From NCBI RefSeq assembly GCF_003474435.1, contig NZ_QRNF01000002.1:62001-126000 (forward strand): 64,000 nucleotides of DNA. The letters are read 5' to 3'. A program made the position numbers and the translations under genes. Source of the stretch: Ruminococcus sp. AF46-10NS (GTDB lineage: Bacteria > Bacillota > Clostridia > Lachnospirales > Lachnospiraceae). Below the pieces are notes generated by a model. That model was not told the DNA's origin. It did no database searches and saw only the letters and a program-made list of their open reading frames with translations. Positions 1 through 10,641 of this stretch are shown here, piece after piece (the first letter of the stretch is position 1; each line of letters opens with the position of its first letter).

Positions 1-1095
1 CAGGGAAAGGCTTGTCTTGCCTGCTTCAGAGAGAAGCTCCTGTGCCTTAGCCGGATCATTATCATAAGTGTTGTCCGGTTTTGCATAGTAGAGAGTATCC
101 GGTGTAAACAGGGAGTCTGCAGGCTCTGCGTAATCCTCGGAAAGGAATGCAAACTGACAGAACTCTTCTTTGTTCAGGGCATATGCGATAGCCTGGCGTA
201 CTTTTACATCCTGAAGATCCTCGTTCAGCTCGTTCATAAACATCGCGTTAACTCTTCCGGAATTATATGTATTGATGTTTACGTTATCATATGCGCTGAC
301 TGTATCATAATCATCTGCACTGATCAGACGTGCATCCAGATCGCCGCTTGCAAGTGCTGCGTTGGCAGAGCTGGAATCCTTAACGATCTTAAATGTGATG
401 GAATCCAGGTTTACATCCTGGAAATAGTCATCAAATTTCGTTACTTTAAAGTACTCGCCGGATTTATATTCTTCGAATTTAAACGGTCCGTTTCCTACCG
501 GATTATTGTTCAGATCGCTCTCACCGATGTTCTCAACACCCTCATAAATGTGTTTCGGAATGCAGTAAACCTGGCTCAGTCCACCGAGAAAACCTGCTGA
601 AGAAGAGCCCAGGGAAAGTTTCACTGTAAGGTCATCTACCTTCTCCGCCTCTACAGCCTTGTCATTCACATATCCATAAGAAGCATATGGTACGTTCTGC
701 TTCTCATCTACCAGAACCTGCATGGTAAATACAACATCATCTGCTGTAAGCGGCTCACCATCATGCCATTTCAGTCCGTCTTTCAGCTTCAGGGTAAATT
801 CGCTGGCATCATCGTTGGCTGTTACACTTTCGCAAAGTCCGTTTCCGTAATACATCTCTCCGTTCACGATCTCAAAAAACGGGCTGTACAGTGCCTGCAT
901 CATATCAAAGCTTGTCTGATCTATAACATAAAGTGGATTGATATTCTGTGGGTCTGCTGTCTCTGCAATAGTGATATTACCGCCCTCTGCCTTGGCTTCT
1001 TCTGTATTCTCTGCTGCAAAAACCGCTGTTCCTGCAAAAACTGTAGTTCCTGCTACTGCAGCTGCAAGAAGTGCTGCCAGTACTTTTTTTCTCAT
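1..1095 (-). CDS. ABC transporter substrate-binding protein, family 5 (oligopeptide type), 3' end outside window
   Basis: Extracellular solute-binding protein of the peptide/nickel/oligopeptide (SBP_bac_5) class, which would deliver its ligand to an ABC importer that is not visible here. The first 365 codons are present; the gene runs off the left edge. It opens with a Sec signal peptide (MRKKVLAALLAAAVAG, then a VFAA cleavage region) and has no lipobox cysteine. Family-typical stretches follow: ADPQNINPLY, LKDGLKWHDGEPLTADDVVF, NNPVGNGPFKF and VRQAIAYALN. The ATG at 1095 is preceded by AGGAGG. The ligand cannot be told from sequence. Lack of a lipid anchor is slightly unusual for a Gram-positive binding protein. 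Confidence 0.9.
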   Translation of the reverse strand, partial: MRKKVLAALLAAAVAGTTVFAGTAVFAAENTEEAKAEGGNITIAETADPQNINPLYVIDQTSFDMMQALYSPFFEIVNGEMYYGNGLCESVTANDDASEFTLKLKDGLKWHDGEPLTADDVVFTMQVLVDEKQNVPYASYGYVNDKAVEAEKVDDLTVKLSLGSSSAGFLGGLSQVYCIPKHIYEGVENIGESDLNNNPVGNGPFKFEEYKSGEYFKVTKFDDYFQDVNLDSITFKIVKDSSSANAALASGDLDARLISADDYDTVSAYDNVNINTYNSGRVNAMFMNELNEDLQDVKVRQAIAYALNKEEFCQFAFLSEDYAEPADSLFTPDTLYYAKPDNTYDNDPAKAQELLSEAGKTSLSL

Positions 1096-1250
1096 CTCTT
1101 AGTTCCTCCTCTGATCCAGTGAATATCTCCATTTTCCCACTGGGTTAGTATGATATAGGTAGAATAGTACTATATCTTCTATTCATTGTCAAGTTTATCC
1201 GGGAATTTATGTGGATTTTCTCACTGCATTTCGATAAAATCTTATATATT

Positions 1251-1279
1251 ATTCTACCTGTAGAAACAGGATGCGTCAA
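1251..1279 (-). promoter_or_regulatory. sigma-A promoter for the binding-protein gene, with a palindrome in the spacer
   Basis: On the minus strand TTGACG, a 17-base spacer and TAGAAT are followed by a leader of about 155 bases to the ATG at 1095. The spacer contains the inverted repeat CCTGT-TTCT-ACAGG, placed where a repressor could act. The regulator is not identifiable. Confidence 0.55.
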
Positions 1280-1292
1280 GAAATATTTTATA

Positions 1293-1330
1293 TAAAAAAT
1301 CTCCAGGACTTCTGTAAAGAAAATCCCGGA
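1293..1330 (-). terminator. Rho-independent terminator after the first MATE gene
   Basis: On the minus strand TCCGGGA pairs with TCCTGGA (7 bp, one G-U) around a 15-base loop and is followed by GATTTTTT. It lies about 30 bases past the MATE stop codon. Confidence 0.5.
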
Positions 1331-1356
1331 TATTTTTGATCTGAATGTAGCGTTAT

Positions 1357-2691
1357 TTAATTCGTCATGTTTTTGATCCAATGACCGTAGTTGCATTTGA
1401 TAAACGCCGGCACACATTTGAAGATCTGGTCTGCATTCAGGCAGCACACTACAACCGCCGGAGATGCTTTTACCACAAAAGCCATAAATGCAGACAGAGG
1501 GATCACAACAACCCAGGTGCTGATCAGATCCACTTTCATGGAATATGCAATGCTGCCACTTCCACGGATGATCCCTCCGTTGGTAGGCATCTGATAAGAC
1601 ATTCCCACCATCACAACACTTAAAATGATCAGAAATGTATTGGCCATATTCCTTGTTTCCGGCGAAAGCTGATAAAGGCTTAATACCGGAATCCGAATAA
1701 AGAACAAAAGTACGCCACAGGTGAGTCCCATAACTACAAACAGCTTCTGAAGCTTCCTGGAATAAAGCTTCGCAAGATCCAGATCTCCGGAGCCAATTGT
1801 CTTACCCATGGTAACTGATGCCGCGGATGCTGCCCCCACTGCTGCTGATTTCACCATCAAAAACAGGTTGGATGCCGCACTGTTGGCTGCAATAGCCGCC
1901 GCTGTCATATGCCCCAGGATCACAGTCTGAAGAGCTGTATTCACTCCCCAGAGCCCCTGTATCACAAGAAGCGGACAGACTACTTTATAGTATTTCCGGC
2001 CAAATTCCCAGTCTGTCTTAAGATAATCTTTAAGACGAATACCAATCCACCCCTGTTTTCTGCTGATATAGATGATCAGCACGCAGATTTCCACAATACG
2101 GGCTGTCAGTGTTCCCACTGCTGCTCCTGCCGCTCCCATTCCGGGTGCCCCAAAATGTCCATAGATCAGGATCCAGTTAATGGTACAGTTGATCACCAAC
2201 GTCATTACAGACAGGGCAAATGCAATCCCTGCGATCTCCACACACCGAAGTGTTGCCAGCAGAATCTGAGTAATGGCAAAGAAAAAATATGTAAACCGGA
2301 TGATCGTCAGGTAGGACATTCCTGCCTCAATGATCGTCTGATCTGTTGTAAAAAGCCCAAGCAGCTGTCTCGGAAAAAAGCTTGCCAGTATAAACAGGAT
2401 CAGGGCAATAAAAAGGCCTGTGCGCATGGCCCAGGCACTGATCTTTCTTACCGGCTGCGTTTCCTTCTTTCCCCAGTACTGGCTGCCAAATATGACAAGT
2501 CCGTCTCCCAGTGCCATAAGCAGCTGCTGAAAGACGAACTGTACCTGATTCACAGTCGTTACACCGGATAATGCAGTTTCACTGAATGCACCAAGCATGA
2601 TATTATCTGCAAGATTAACACTTAAAGTCACCACATTCTGCAGCACCAGCATGGAACACAGTTTCAGAAAATTGCGGTAGAAATTCTTCAT
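1357..2691 (-). CDS. MATE family efflux transporter
   Basis: Multidrug and toxic compound extrusion family membrane protein, 444 aa, the usual length, with about twelve hydrophobic segments. Typical MATE features are the N-terminal NADNIMLGAFSETALSGV-like region and a repeated internal pattern in the second half (VNTALQTVILGHM, GLTCGVLLFF). It should exchange Na+ or H+ for an organic cation; the substrate is unknown. Its ATG shares one base with the groES stop codon (TAATG), and the only ribosome binding site, GAGG, lies inside groES, so translation is probably coupled and the gene should ride on the heat-shock transcript. This is one of three MATE genes in the window. Confidence 0.88.
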   Translation of the reverse strand: MKNFYRNFLKLCSMLVLQNVVTLSVNLADNIMLGAFSETALSGVTTVNQVQFVFQQLLMALGDGLVIFGSQYWGKKETQPVRKISAWAMRTGLFIALILFILASFFPRQLLGLFTTDQTIIEAGMSYLTIIRFTYFFFAITQILLATLRCVEIAGIAFALSVMTLVINCTINWILIYGHFGAPGMGAAGAAVGTLTARIVEICVLIIYISRKQGWIGIRLKDYLKTDWEFGRKYYKVVCPLLVIQGLWGVNTALQTVILGHMTAAAIAANSAASNLFLMVKSAAVGAASAASVTMGKTIGSGDLDLAKLYSRKLQKLFVVMGLTCGVLLFFIRIPVLSLYQLSPETRNMANTFLIILSVVMVGMSYQMPTNGGIIRGSGSIAYSMKVDLISTWVVVIPLSAFMAFVVKASPAVVVCCLNADQIFKCVPAFIKCNYGHWIKNMTN

Positions 2692-2978
2692 TATTCCTCT
2701 ACAATGGCAATAATATCATCGGCATTGATCACCAGATATTTCTCACCTTCATATTTAATCTCAGTTCCAGTGTATTTACCATAGATAACACGGTCGCCCG
2801 GTTTCACCTGTACCGGTACTTCTTTACCGTCTACTACCTTACCGCCACCTACTGCGATAACCTCTGCCTGCTGTGTCTTCTCCCTGGAACTATCCGGAAG
2901 TACAATGCCGGATGCTGTCTTATCCTCTGTCTCAAAATACTTCACGATCACTCTGTCCTGAACTGGTTTTAATGCCAT
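2691..2978 (-). CDS. groES: co-chaperonin GroES (Hsp10)
   Basis: Small heptameric lid of the GroEL chaperonin, 95 aa, full length. It opens with the family signature MALKPVQDRVIVK; the mobile loop (ETEDKTASGIVLPDSSREK) is at about residues 16-34, and KPGDRVIYGKYTGTEIKYEGEKYLVI closes the barrel. It sits directly behind a CIRCE operator and a strong promoter. The usual downstream partner groEL is absent; a MATE transporter follows with a one-base overlap. GroEL must be encoded elsewhere. Confidence 0.97.
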   Translation of the reverse strand: MALKPVQDRVIVKYFETEDKTASGIVLPDSSREKTQQAEVIAVGGGKVVDGKEVPVQVKPGDRVIYGKYTGTEIKYEGEKYLVINADDIIAIVEE

Positions 2979-3002
2979 AATGATTTCCTTCTTTCTGTAT
3001 TA

Positions 3003-3029
3003 TTAGCACTCTTTTATCTCGAGTGCTAC
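3003..3029 (-). promoter_or_regulatory. CIRCE operator (HrcA binding site)
   Basis: TTAGCACTC, nine bases, GAGTGCTAC: the inverted repeat matches the CIRCE consensus in 17 of 18 arm positions. It lies between the promoter and groES, so HrcA bound here would block transcription until heat stress. Confidence 0.95.
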
Positions 3030-3038
3030 TCTTTTCTT

Positions 3039-3066
3039 ATCATACTACAAATCAGGGAATTGTCAA
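3039..3066 (-). promoter_or_regulatory. groES sigma-A promoter
   Basis: Minus strand TTGACA, 16-base spacer, TATGAT, immediately upstream of CIRCE. Confidence 0.8.
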
Positions 3067-3119
3067 GTTATTGTTTACTCCATGTTCAGCAGCACCTTTT
3101 GCGATATGATGTAAAGTTT

Positions 3120-6101
3120 TTAATTTTTTTCGTCGACTTCGATCGGCTCTGTCTCATAAATAAATTTCACGCTTCCGTCCATGCCATCTGCACGCGAAGT
3201 AAAGCTGTCGTAGGAAACTTCCTCAGATTTCAGGGCCTTGAATCTGTCGATCACATCTTTCAGATCTTTGTTTACTGCATCATCCAGTTTCTTTACGCCT
3301 TCTTTATAGAATTTCGACTGGCCGTCACTTAAGGATTTCGCTCCGTCACTTAGTTTGCTGATTCCTTCCTGCACCTGCGAACTGGCATCTTTTAATTTAT
3401 CAGCTCCGCTCTGTAAAGATCCCACTCCTGAAGAAAGGCAGATGTTCCTGTTTTAGGCTCTGGGTTCCCGTTACAAGAGTACCTGCTCCTGAAGCCAGTT
3501 TACTGGCTCCGCTGTTCAGCTGACTTCCAGAAGAGGAAAGCTGGTCTGCTCCGGATGTCAGTTTACTGCTGTTTGCAGAAATTGTCTGAATGCCTGTCTG
3601 AAGTTTTGTAATGGCTTCGCGTATCTGTTTACTTCCGGATGTCAGAGTTTTCTCTGCCTTTTTCAGAGATGAGGCTCCGCTTTGCAGGGCATTCGCATTG
3701 GCATTCTTTTTGCCCTGAAGAACTGTGATACCGGAGGTGATTTCTTTTCCGGCTTTTACAAGAGAGTTTGCTGCTGTCTGAAGACCTGCGCTTCCTTCGG
3801 AAAGACCACTTTCATAGCCGGACTGCAGCTGGGAATTTTCTTTTGCAAGCGCATCGGCAGTATCTTTTAAAGTGCTGATTCCGCTACGGATCTCCGGAAG
3901 TTTTTTCTCAATATCTGTAAAATCTTTATTCATATCGGCCATTGCGGTGGAGAGTTTTGCTCCTTTTTCTGAAAGGGTGCTGCCATCTGCTTTTACGTCT
4001 TTGCCTTCTGCAATCAGATTCTGTGCCGTTTCATTGAGCTGATCTACATTTTCTTCCAGACTGCATAGAACTGCCACAAGAGAAGAAGTTGTATTCTCCA
4101 GACTGTTCAGACTTTCGGCTGCTGTTCTGGTTGTTTCGGATATTTTCTCTGATTCAGATGCTACATTTTTCAGTGTGTCAGCTGCTGATTTTAACTGAGA
4201 AGTATCTGTCTGTTGATTTTTCAGAGAAGAGGTATCAATGCCCTCCGCACTGTTCTTTGCTGCCTGCACAGCCCCAAGGGCTGCGTGTACAGCTGCTTTT
4301 GTTCCTTCATCCATAGAACTGTAATCAATATCGGATAATGCGTATTCAGCTGCTGAAAGATTATTCTTGACTGTGTCAACTTCGCTGTCCACTGCTGAGG
4401 TATCCACCTGCGCAGAGCTATTGCTTCCGATCCAGCTTTCAATAACTGATGCCTGACCATTCATGGTGTCTGCATTGCTTTTCAGAGTATCCGCAGCAGT
4501 CTGCACAGCACCGGATATCTGAGAATCATCTGCTTCATCAGCCAGGGATATCTGTTCTTTCAGCTCTGCGATTTTCTGACCAAGCTGTTCTACACCTGCA
4601 GTATAGTTCTGTACTTTTTCGTAATAAGCAGATGCAGCTTCGCCAAAGTCTGCCGTATCATCAGTAATACCTGCAAGTGATTCTGCGTCAATGGCCTCTC
4701 CAAGAGCCTTTAACTGTTCTGCCGCTTCCAATGTACTTTTCACTGTTGTATCTATTCCTGGTACCAGCGTATCCATTCCATCAAGAATATTCCTGATACT
4801 ATTCAGATACTGGATCATATTCTCTGAAAGAGCATTATTTCCGCTTATGTATTCTTTTACACCGTCTGTCAGATCTGTTGCCCCCTTCACATAGGAGGTA
4901 ATTCCGTCAGAAAGCTGGCTTCCGCCGGAAACGTAACTGTCAACACCTTTTGTATATGAATTTACGCCTTCTGCAACCTGCGGCATACTGCTGTTCAAGG
5001 TATCAACGCCAGCATTATACTGTTTTATGCCTGATGCAAGAGAATTTGTTCCTGAGGTATAAACAGAAACTCCCTGCGCCAGCTGGGAGGCTCCGCTGCT
5101 TAATGCAGATGCCCCGCTTGTCAGGGTTTCTGCTCCGCTGTCCAGTTTCTGAACGCCGGAGCTTAAAGAGGAAACTCCTGTTGCCAGTGTTGAAATTCCC
5201 TGATCAAATTCTTTATATTTGGTATTCAGCGTATCGGTTCCTTTATAAAGAGACTTCGTTCCTTTTAAAAGCCTGGAAGCAGCTTTTGTCATCTTGCTGA
5301 TGGACTCCTGCAGATCATCAACACTGGCAAGATCATCCAGATCGATCTCATCCAGCACGTCTGGCATAGCCACTGTAAAAGAAGATGTCATCTCACATTC
5401 TGTCACTTCCGCTTCCATTGTAAAATCCTCCGGAATGGTAATATCATCTTCCACATCTTTTGAGAGATCCAGGCTTTCTTTCAGACCGGGCATAGCTATT
5501 CCAAGAACGATGTTTCTGGAATCATCTTCTACAACTTTTCCATTATCAACTGTCACATTTGAAAAATGATCTGTGGAAAGGATCATGCCAGTGATCATCA
5601 TAAACGGAGAATACAGTTCTGCTGATTTTCCATTGACTTTTTTGGTTGTTTTCGTATTGTTCTGATAGGTAACATGAATCTTCAGATGTCCGGATTTTCC
5701 TGCAAGATCGCTGGGCTTGATCTCTTTTCCATCCAGTTCATAGGTAAATTTCACTGTTACAGGGAGGTCTTTCTCTGTTTTTCCCTCGTAATAAATATCT
5801 TTCCCATCGTTTTCCCAGGTAAGCTCCTGTCCCTTCTGGGTGTATTCCTCATCACCTTTTGTATTTTAATCTCAGTAAGATCTGAAACATCTTTGATCGA
5901 CGAACCGGAAGCTTCTCCTGAATTTTTCAGCCATTCTGAGACTGTGATCTCCTTAACAGTCCCGTCCGCCTCTGCATTAATATAAACAGTTTCTTCCTTA
6001 CTGATCCTGTTATCTGCTGCCAATACCATATTTCCTGCTCCAAGAATTACGGACATACCGACAGCCAGTGCTGTAGCAGATTTACTCTTTATATTTTTCA
6101 T
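3120..6101 (-). pseudogene. secreted LxxG heptad-repeat coiled-coil protein, broken by three single-base losses
   Basis: Reads as one protein of about 994 aa when three single bases are restored: one in the T4 run at 5864-5867, one in the T4 run at 3451-3454 and one at 3431-3432 (minus-strand A or T runs). The repaired reading keeps the seven-residue repeat in register across the last two breaks (L-KTGTSA, F-LSGVGS, L-QSGADK). The start at 6101 gives a Sec signal peptide (MKNIKSKSATALAVGMSVIL...VLAA). A globular region follows to about residue 240, then a very long run of LxSGxxxLxxG heptads. This repeat class occurs in secreted or membrane-associated YhgE/Pip-like proteins. No LPxTG motif or C-terminal membrane helix is visible. 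Function unknown. Either a real pseudogene or sequencing error. Confidence 0.7.
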
Positions 6102-6215
6102 ACCGGAAAACTCCCTCTGTTATATTGTTAATTTCCTATAACTTTGTTATACAACAGTAAGTTAGTCTAGTCAATCTTTTTCAAGGTATTTTATCTTTTT
6201 AGTATATTTTCTCAT

Positions 6216-6255
6216 AAAAAACCGGCTTTTTCGAAAATAGAAAAAACCGGTTCTC
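6216..6255 (-). terminator. Rho-independent terminator after rlmH
   Basis: Minus strand AACCGG-TTTTTTC and GAAAAAG-CCGGTT form a stem of about 13 bp, followed by a T run; it lies 17 bases past the rlmH stop. Confidence 0.75.
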
Positions 6256-6271
6256 TGATAAAGCAAATATT

Positions 6272-6751
6272 TTATTTATGATATGGCTCTCCGCTGATAA
6301 TGCGGTAGCTTCTGTAGATCTGTTCCAGAAGGATCACACGCATCAGCTGATGTGGGAATGTCATTTTGGAAAAGCTGAGAGCATAGTCGGATCTTTTGAG
6401 TATTTCTTTCCCAAGTCCTATGGAACCTCCGATCACAAACTGGATATGGCTGGTTCCCCGGATTCCCAGATTGTTGATCTTCTCTGCAAATTTTTCTGAG
6501 GTAAGCTGTTCGCCTGCAATCTCCAGGGTAATCACAAATGCCTCATCCTTAATATATTTCAGAAGACGTTCGCCCTCTTTACTCCGGATGGAATCCTCCA
6601 CTGTCTCACTGGCATTATCCGGTGTTTTTTCATCAGCCACCTCGATGATCTCCAGCTTACAGTAGCGGCTGAGCCGCTTGGAATACTCTGCGATCGCATC
6701 TCTTAAATATTTTTCTTTGATTTTCCCTACAGTAAGAATACTTATCTTCAT
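6272..6751 (-). CDS. rlmH: 23S rRNA (pseudouridine-1915-N3)-methyltransferase
   Basis: SPOUT-class methyltransferase that methylates pseudouridine 1915 in helix 69 of 23S rRNA, acting on assembled 70S ribosomes. 159 aa, the normal length. The SAM-binding trefoil knot shows as FVIGGSIGLG (about 105-114), and the C-terminal MTFPHQLMRVILLEQIYRSYRI and GEPYHK are strongly conserved in the family. Its ATG shares one base with the ftsK stop codon (TGATG), so the two are translationally coupled, and a strong terminator follows. Confidence 0.97.
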   Translation of the reverse strand: MKISILTVGKIKEKYLRDAIAEYSKRLSRYCKLEIIEVADEKTPDNASETVEDSIRSKEGERLLKYIKDEAFVITLEIAGEQLTSEKFAEKINNLGIRGTSHIQFVIGGSIGLGKEILKRSDYALSFSKMTFPHQLMRVILLEQIYRSYRIISGEPYHK

Positions 6752-9516
6752 CAGCCGTTCTCCTCCAGATAATTCTCAAACTCTTCTGCTGACATCAGTA
6801 CTTTACGGGGCTTGGTTCCTTCCTCCGGGCCTACAACGCCAGCATCACACAGCTGGTCCATGATCCTTGCAGCACGGTTAAATCCGATCTTAAACATACG
6901 CTGGAGCATGCCGATGGAAGCCTTCTCTTTCTCAATGATGAACTTACCCGCATCTGCAAAGTATACGTCTCTGTCACCGCCACCGGCTCCTCCTGCTGCG
7001 CTGGCAGTATTCACCTGCTTCTCGATGGCAGTGTCATAGACCGCTCCCTGATTCTTATCAGAAACATATTCTACAACAGCGCTGACTTCTTCATCAGACA
7101 CAAACGCACCCTGCAGTCTGGCTGGCTTCTGATATCCCTGCGGATAAAACAGCATGTCTCCTTTACCGAGTAGTTTTTCTGCGCCATTCATATCCAGAAT
7201 TGTTCTGGAATCCACTCCTGAAGACACGGAGAATGCAATTCTGGACGGCATATTCGCTTTGATAAGACCTGTAATGACATTCACAGATGGTCTCTGCGTT
7301 GCAATAATCAGATGGATACCGGCAGCACGGGCCAGCTGTGCAAGACGGCAGATAGCATCCTCCACCTCACCAGGCGCAACCATCATAAGGTCCGCAAGCT
7401 CATCTACAATGATCACGATCTGCGGCATCTTCTCAGGAGCTTTTTCTCCCTCAGGAACCCGCATATTTGCAACTTTTTTATTATATTCTCCAAGATTACG
7501 CACTCCATACTCCGCAAAAGCATTGTAACGGCTTGTCATCTCGGAAACAGCCCAGTTCAGAGCACCGGCAGCCTTCTTCGGATCTGTGACAACAGGAATA
7601 AACAGATGCGGAATACCATTGTATACACTCAGCTCTACTACTTTCGGGTCAATCATGATCAGACGTACTTCATCCGGTGTTGCCTTATAAAGAATACTGA
7701 TGATCAGGGTATTTATGCACACAGATTTACCTGAACCAGTAGCACCTGCGATCAGAAGATGGGGCATCTTGGCAATATCTGCCACAACCGGTTTACCTGC
7801 AATATCTTTTCCGGCTGCAAAAGAAAGCTTGGATTTGGCATTTTTAAATTCATCAGACTGGAGAAGATCCCGGAGCATAACAGGACTGTTCTCCTTATTC
7901 GGAACCTCAATTCCCACAGCAGCCTTGCCGGGTATCGGTGCCTCAATACGGATATCCGGAGTAGCAAGATTCAGTTTGATATCATCAGAAAGTCCTACGA
8001 TCTTGCTGACTTTCACTCCCATCTCAGGCTGAAGTTCATATCTGGTAACAGTCGGGCCACAGCTTACATTTGTCACTGTTACATTAACGCCAAAATTATG
8101 CAGAGTATCCTGAAGCTTCTGGGCCGTTTTTCTTAAATGGGCATCCGAATCTCCCTGGGATCTGCCATCCCCACGTTTCAGAATTTTCAGAGGTGGATAC
8201 TGGTATGGTTTCTTCTCAGGAAGTTCTTTCTGACTGATCTCATGCTGGATATTATTGATTCCGTGTTCGATCTCCGCCTGGGAAGATTTCGGATTTCTGG
8301 ATGGCTGATGAGATGATTTCTCTTCTGCCTGAGCCTGTGTTTCTGAATTCACCTGTTCTTTCGGATCTGCTGATGCTGTTCTGTTTTTATGAGACTTTGA
8401 CTTTCCAGGCACAGTTTCAGATTTCCCCGGAAAAATCTGGTGCATCTGCGGGATATCAGCATCTTCATATCCATCATAATCATCTTCCGGTGTATTTTCC
8501 TGGATATCACGTTCAAAATCAGGTTTTTCTGCGTCCTCGTCCTCCTGCGGTACCTGTGTCGAACGATGGATCTGAAATTCCAACGGTGCTTCATAAGATG
8601 GCTGGTTCTCCTCTTTATCAGTCTTCTCCTCTTCTGTCAGATCAGTATCTGCCGGAAGCTCTGCTTTTTCTTCATCAAGAAAAGAAGGAAGATTAAATTC
8701 TCCCTTACGGTTGGCTTTTACAGCGGCCTGTCTTTCTTTTTCTGCTCTGACGGATTTTCTCCGGAATTTCTTCTTTCCGTTATTCTCAGAAGTCTCCCCT
8801 GCAAGTGCCAGCTCTTCTTCTGCCAGTTCTTCCTCCAGAATCCGGATTTTCTCTGCCCTTTTTTCAGCACGGATCTTCCTGCGTAATTCTTTCTGCTTCT
8901 CGCGGTCAGGCTGACCCTCTATATATGCGTCTCTGCCTTCCTGCACTGCTTCTGAGATAAAATCCAGAATCTTGTTCATAAATCCAAAAAAAGATCTCTG
9001 GGTGATGATGATCAGTGAGACAAGGAGTACCAGCACAATGATCACTGCACCACCTATCACTCCAAATGCGGAAGCTGTGGAAATACAGACCGCACCTCCA
9101 AATACGCCGCCTCCTGTATGATATTCAGAGCTCAAAGAATAGTAATCAGCAAATGTTGTACTTGGTGTATAGCCTTCTGTCAGAAGCTGCAGAAGTCCGC
9201 AGAGAAATATAAAAAACACGATTCCTGCCAAAAACTTCTTATATGCAAGGCGGCTGGAACTATTTACAAGAAGAAATGACACTCCACTAAACAGTACAAC
9301 AGGAAACAGATATGCACACATTCCCATGATTCCAAAAGTTATGCTGCTAATGGCATTGCCCACAATTCCGCCCATTCCAAAAGCACTGATCATAAGGATG
9401 ATACAGGCTGCAAGTACTACCAGAATAAGAATTTCGGTCTGAAATCTGTTATTGGCAGGCTGCTGCTTCTGTGCAGCCTTTCCCTTTCTTCTTTTGGTTG
9501 TTTTTGAAGCTGCCAT
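6751..9516 (-). CDS. ftsK: DNA translocase FtsK/SpoIIIE
   Basis: Septal DNA pump that moves chromosome ends across the division or sporulation septum. 921 aa from the ATG at 9516, chosen because GGGAGG precedes it; a longer reading to 9615 would overlap uppP and begin with an implausible Cys-rich peptide. Order: basic N-terminus ([12 protein letters not shown]), about four membrane helices to residue 195, an acidic low-complexity linker (about 230-480), then the RecA-like motor with Walker A GATGSGKS near 588 and Walker [14 protein letters not shown]. The C-terminus carries the winged-helix gamma domain ([21 protein letters not shown]), which reads KOPS-type DNA motifs. Full length and intact. 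Confidence 0.97.
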   Translation of the reverse strand: MAASKTTKRRKGKAAQKQQPANNRFQTEILILVVLAACIILMISAFGMGGIVGNAISSITFGIMGMCAYLFPVVLFSGVSFLLVNSSSRLAYKKFLAGIVFFIFLCGLLQLLTEGYTPSTTFADYYSLSSEYHTGGGVFGGAVCISTASAFGVIGGAVIIVLVLLVSLIIITQRSFFGFMNKILDFISEAVQEGRDAYIEGQPDREKQKELRRKIRAEKRAEKIRILEEELAEEELALAGETSENNGKKKFRRKSVRAEKERQAAVKANRKGEFNLPSFLDEEKAELPADTDLTEEEKTDKEENQPSYEAPLEFQIHRSTQVPQEDEDAEKPDFERDIQENTPEDDYDGYEDADIPQMHQIFPGKSETVPGKSKSHKNRTASADPKEQVNSETQAQAEEKSSHQPSRNPKSSQAEIEHGINNIQHEISQKELPEKKPYQYPPLKILKRGDGRSQGDSDAHLRKTAQKLQDTLHNFGVNVTVTNVSCGPTVTRYELQPEMGVKVSKIVGLSDDIKLNLATPDIRIEAPIPGKAAVGIEVPNKENSPVMLRDLLQSDEFKNAKSKLSFAAGKDIAGKPVVADIAKMPHLLIAGATGSGKSVCINTLIISILYKATPDEVRLIMIDPKVVELSVYNGIPHLFIPVVTDPKKAAGALNWAVSEMTSRYNAFAEYGVRNLGEYNKKVANMRVPEGEKAPEKMPQIVIIVDELADLMMVAPGEVEDAICRLAQLARAAGIHLIIATQRPSVNVITGLIKANMPSRIAFSVSSGVDSRTILDMNGAEKLLGKGDMLFYPQGYQKPARLQGAFVSDEEVSAVVEYVSDKNQGAVYDTAIEKQVNTASAAGGAGGGDRDVYFADAGKFIIEKEKASIGMLQRMFKIGFNRAARIMDQLCDAGVVGPEEGTKPRKVLMSAEEFENYLEENG

Positions 9517-9569
9517 TATCAGATTCCTCCCATTTAATAAGTTTAGCGAATAAAAACATCCACATTTGA

Positions 9570-10445
9570 TCAAATATAATTTACTGCCAGCGCAATAATT
9601 CCGGCTGCAAAACAATAGAATGCAAAATAACGCAGCTTAATCTGATTCACAAAATTCACCATAAAACGGATCACCAGGTATCCTGTAACTCCTGCTATAA
9701 GCATTCCAAGAACATAGGTAAATCCCCTGCCCACAGTCATGCTTACAGAAGTAAATTCACCCATTTCAACAATAAACGCTCCGATCACTGCCGGTATGCT
9801 CATGAGCAGCGAATATTTCACAGCAAATTTCCGACTCATTCCGCAGAAAAGGCCGGCACTCATAGTCAGTCCCAGCCGGGATATGCCGGGAAATACAGAA
9901 ACTCCCTGACAGATTCCCATCCACATGGCATCTCCGTAATTTGCTTCCCTTGTTCCCTTGTTTCCATTTATGCTGCTGTAATCTACTACAAGAAGAATTA
10001 CTCCTGTGAGCAGCAGACCAATACCGGAAAACATATGGGATGCTGCTGTACGCACTACAAGGCGTTTGCACTGGTATCCTATCAGCATTGTAGGAATCGT
10101 AGATACAACAAGCAGTGCAGTAAGTTTACGATAAGTACCTGTTACGATTCTTGCATAAGTAAGGTTCTTGCCTGTTCTTCTGTTATAAAGAAAAATATTG
10201 GCATTACCAATCAGATCCAGGATCATTCCGATCAGCTCGATTCCGATCTTCCTGATGTCTTTCCACAAAAACAGGATCAGGGCAGCCATTGTTCCAATAT
10301 GAAGCATCACTTCAAAAAGCACTCCTGAACCTCTGGTGCCGCCCATCAAATGCTGCACTGCACAAAGGTGTCCGAAACTGCTGACTGGCAGAAATTCTGT
10401 GATGCCCTGCAGGATTCCCAATATAATAGCATGTATTACTGACAT
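9570..10445 (-). CDS. uppP: undecaprenyl-diphosphate phosphatase
   Basis: Integral membrane enzyme (BacA family) that recycles the C55 lipid carrier for peptidoglycan synthesis; it also confers bacitracin tolerance. 291 aa, family length. Signature motifs are present: [14 protein letters not shown] at about 15-28 (catalytic Glu and Ser) and [14 protein letters not shown] in the middle (the PGxSRS/T-like site with its Arg). It precedes ftsK on the same strand with a 53-base gap. Confidence 0.95.
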   Translation of the reverse strand: MSVIHAIILGILQGITEFLPVSSFGHLCAVQHLMGGTRGSGVLFEVMLHIGTMAALILFLWKDIRKIGIELIGMILDLIGNANIFLYNRRTGKNLTYARIVTGTYRKLTALLVVSTIPTMLIGYQCKRLVVRTAASHMFSGIGLLLTGVILLVVDYSSINGNKGTREANYGDAMWMGICQGVSVFPGISRLGLTMSAGLFCGMSRKFAVKYSLLMSIPAVIGAFIVEMGEFTSVSMTVGRGFTYVLGMLIAGVTGYLVIRFMVNFVNQIKLRYFAFYCFAAGIIALAVNYI

Positions 10446-10480
10446 AATTATATTTCCTTTTCTAAAAATTTTTCCAACAC

Positions 10481-10509
10481 ATTATAGCATAATTGCAGCC
10501 AACTTACAA
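10481..10509 (-). promoter_or_regulatory. promoter for uppP-ftsK-rlmH
   Basis: Minus strand TTGTAA, 17-base spacer ending in TGC, TATAAT (perfect -10 with a TG-like extension). Confidence 0.65.
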
Positions 10510-10567
10510 TCCACTCTTGGTAGAAAAATCAAACAGATGTTCTTTCCGGTGTAATTCAGCAAACAGA

Positions 10568-10620
10568 GTAAAAAAAGCCTCCCGGCTTGTGCCATATATG
10601 GCCACTGCAGCCGGAAGACT
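10568..10620 (-). terminator. Rho-independent terminator after nfnB
   Basis: Minus strand AGTCTTCCGGCT pairs with AGCCGGGAGGCT (12 bp including G-U pairs), followed by TTTTTTT. The loop holds a smaller hairpin, GTGGCC-ATATAT-GGCAC. Confidence 0.85.
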
Positions 10621-10641
10621 CTTTATAAACAGAGCTTCTGT

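Noticed and set aside
1909..2571. A 220-residue plus-strand frame opposite the first MATE gene
   Set aside because: His- and Cys-rich shadow translation of a membrane protein gene, without ribosome binding site or family resemblance. The same applies to the long antisense frames opposite ftsK, alr, cbiP and nfnB.
9517..9615. N-terminal extension of FtsK to 9615
   Set aside because: It overlaps uppP, is Cys-rich and unlike FtsK, and the ATG at 9516 has the ribosome binding site.
10591..10610. GCCACTG on the plus strand as a cobalamin riboswitch box
   Set aside because: It is the loop of the nfnB terminator, has no surrounding riboswitch core and precedes no cobalamin gene.
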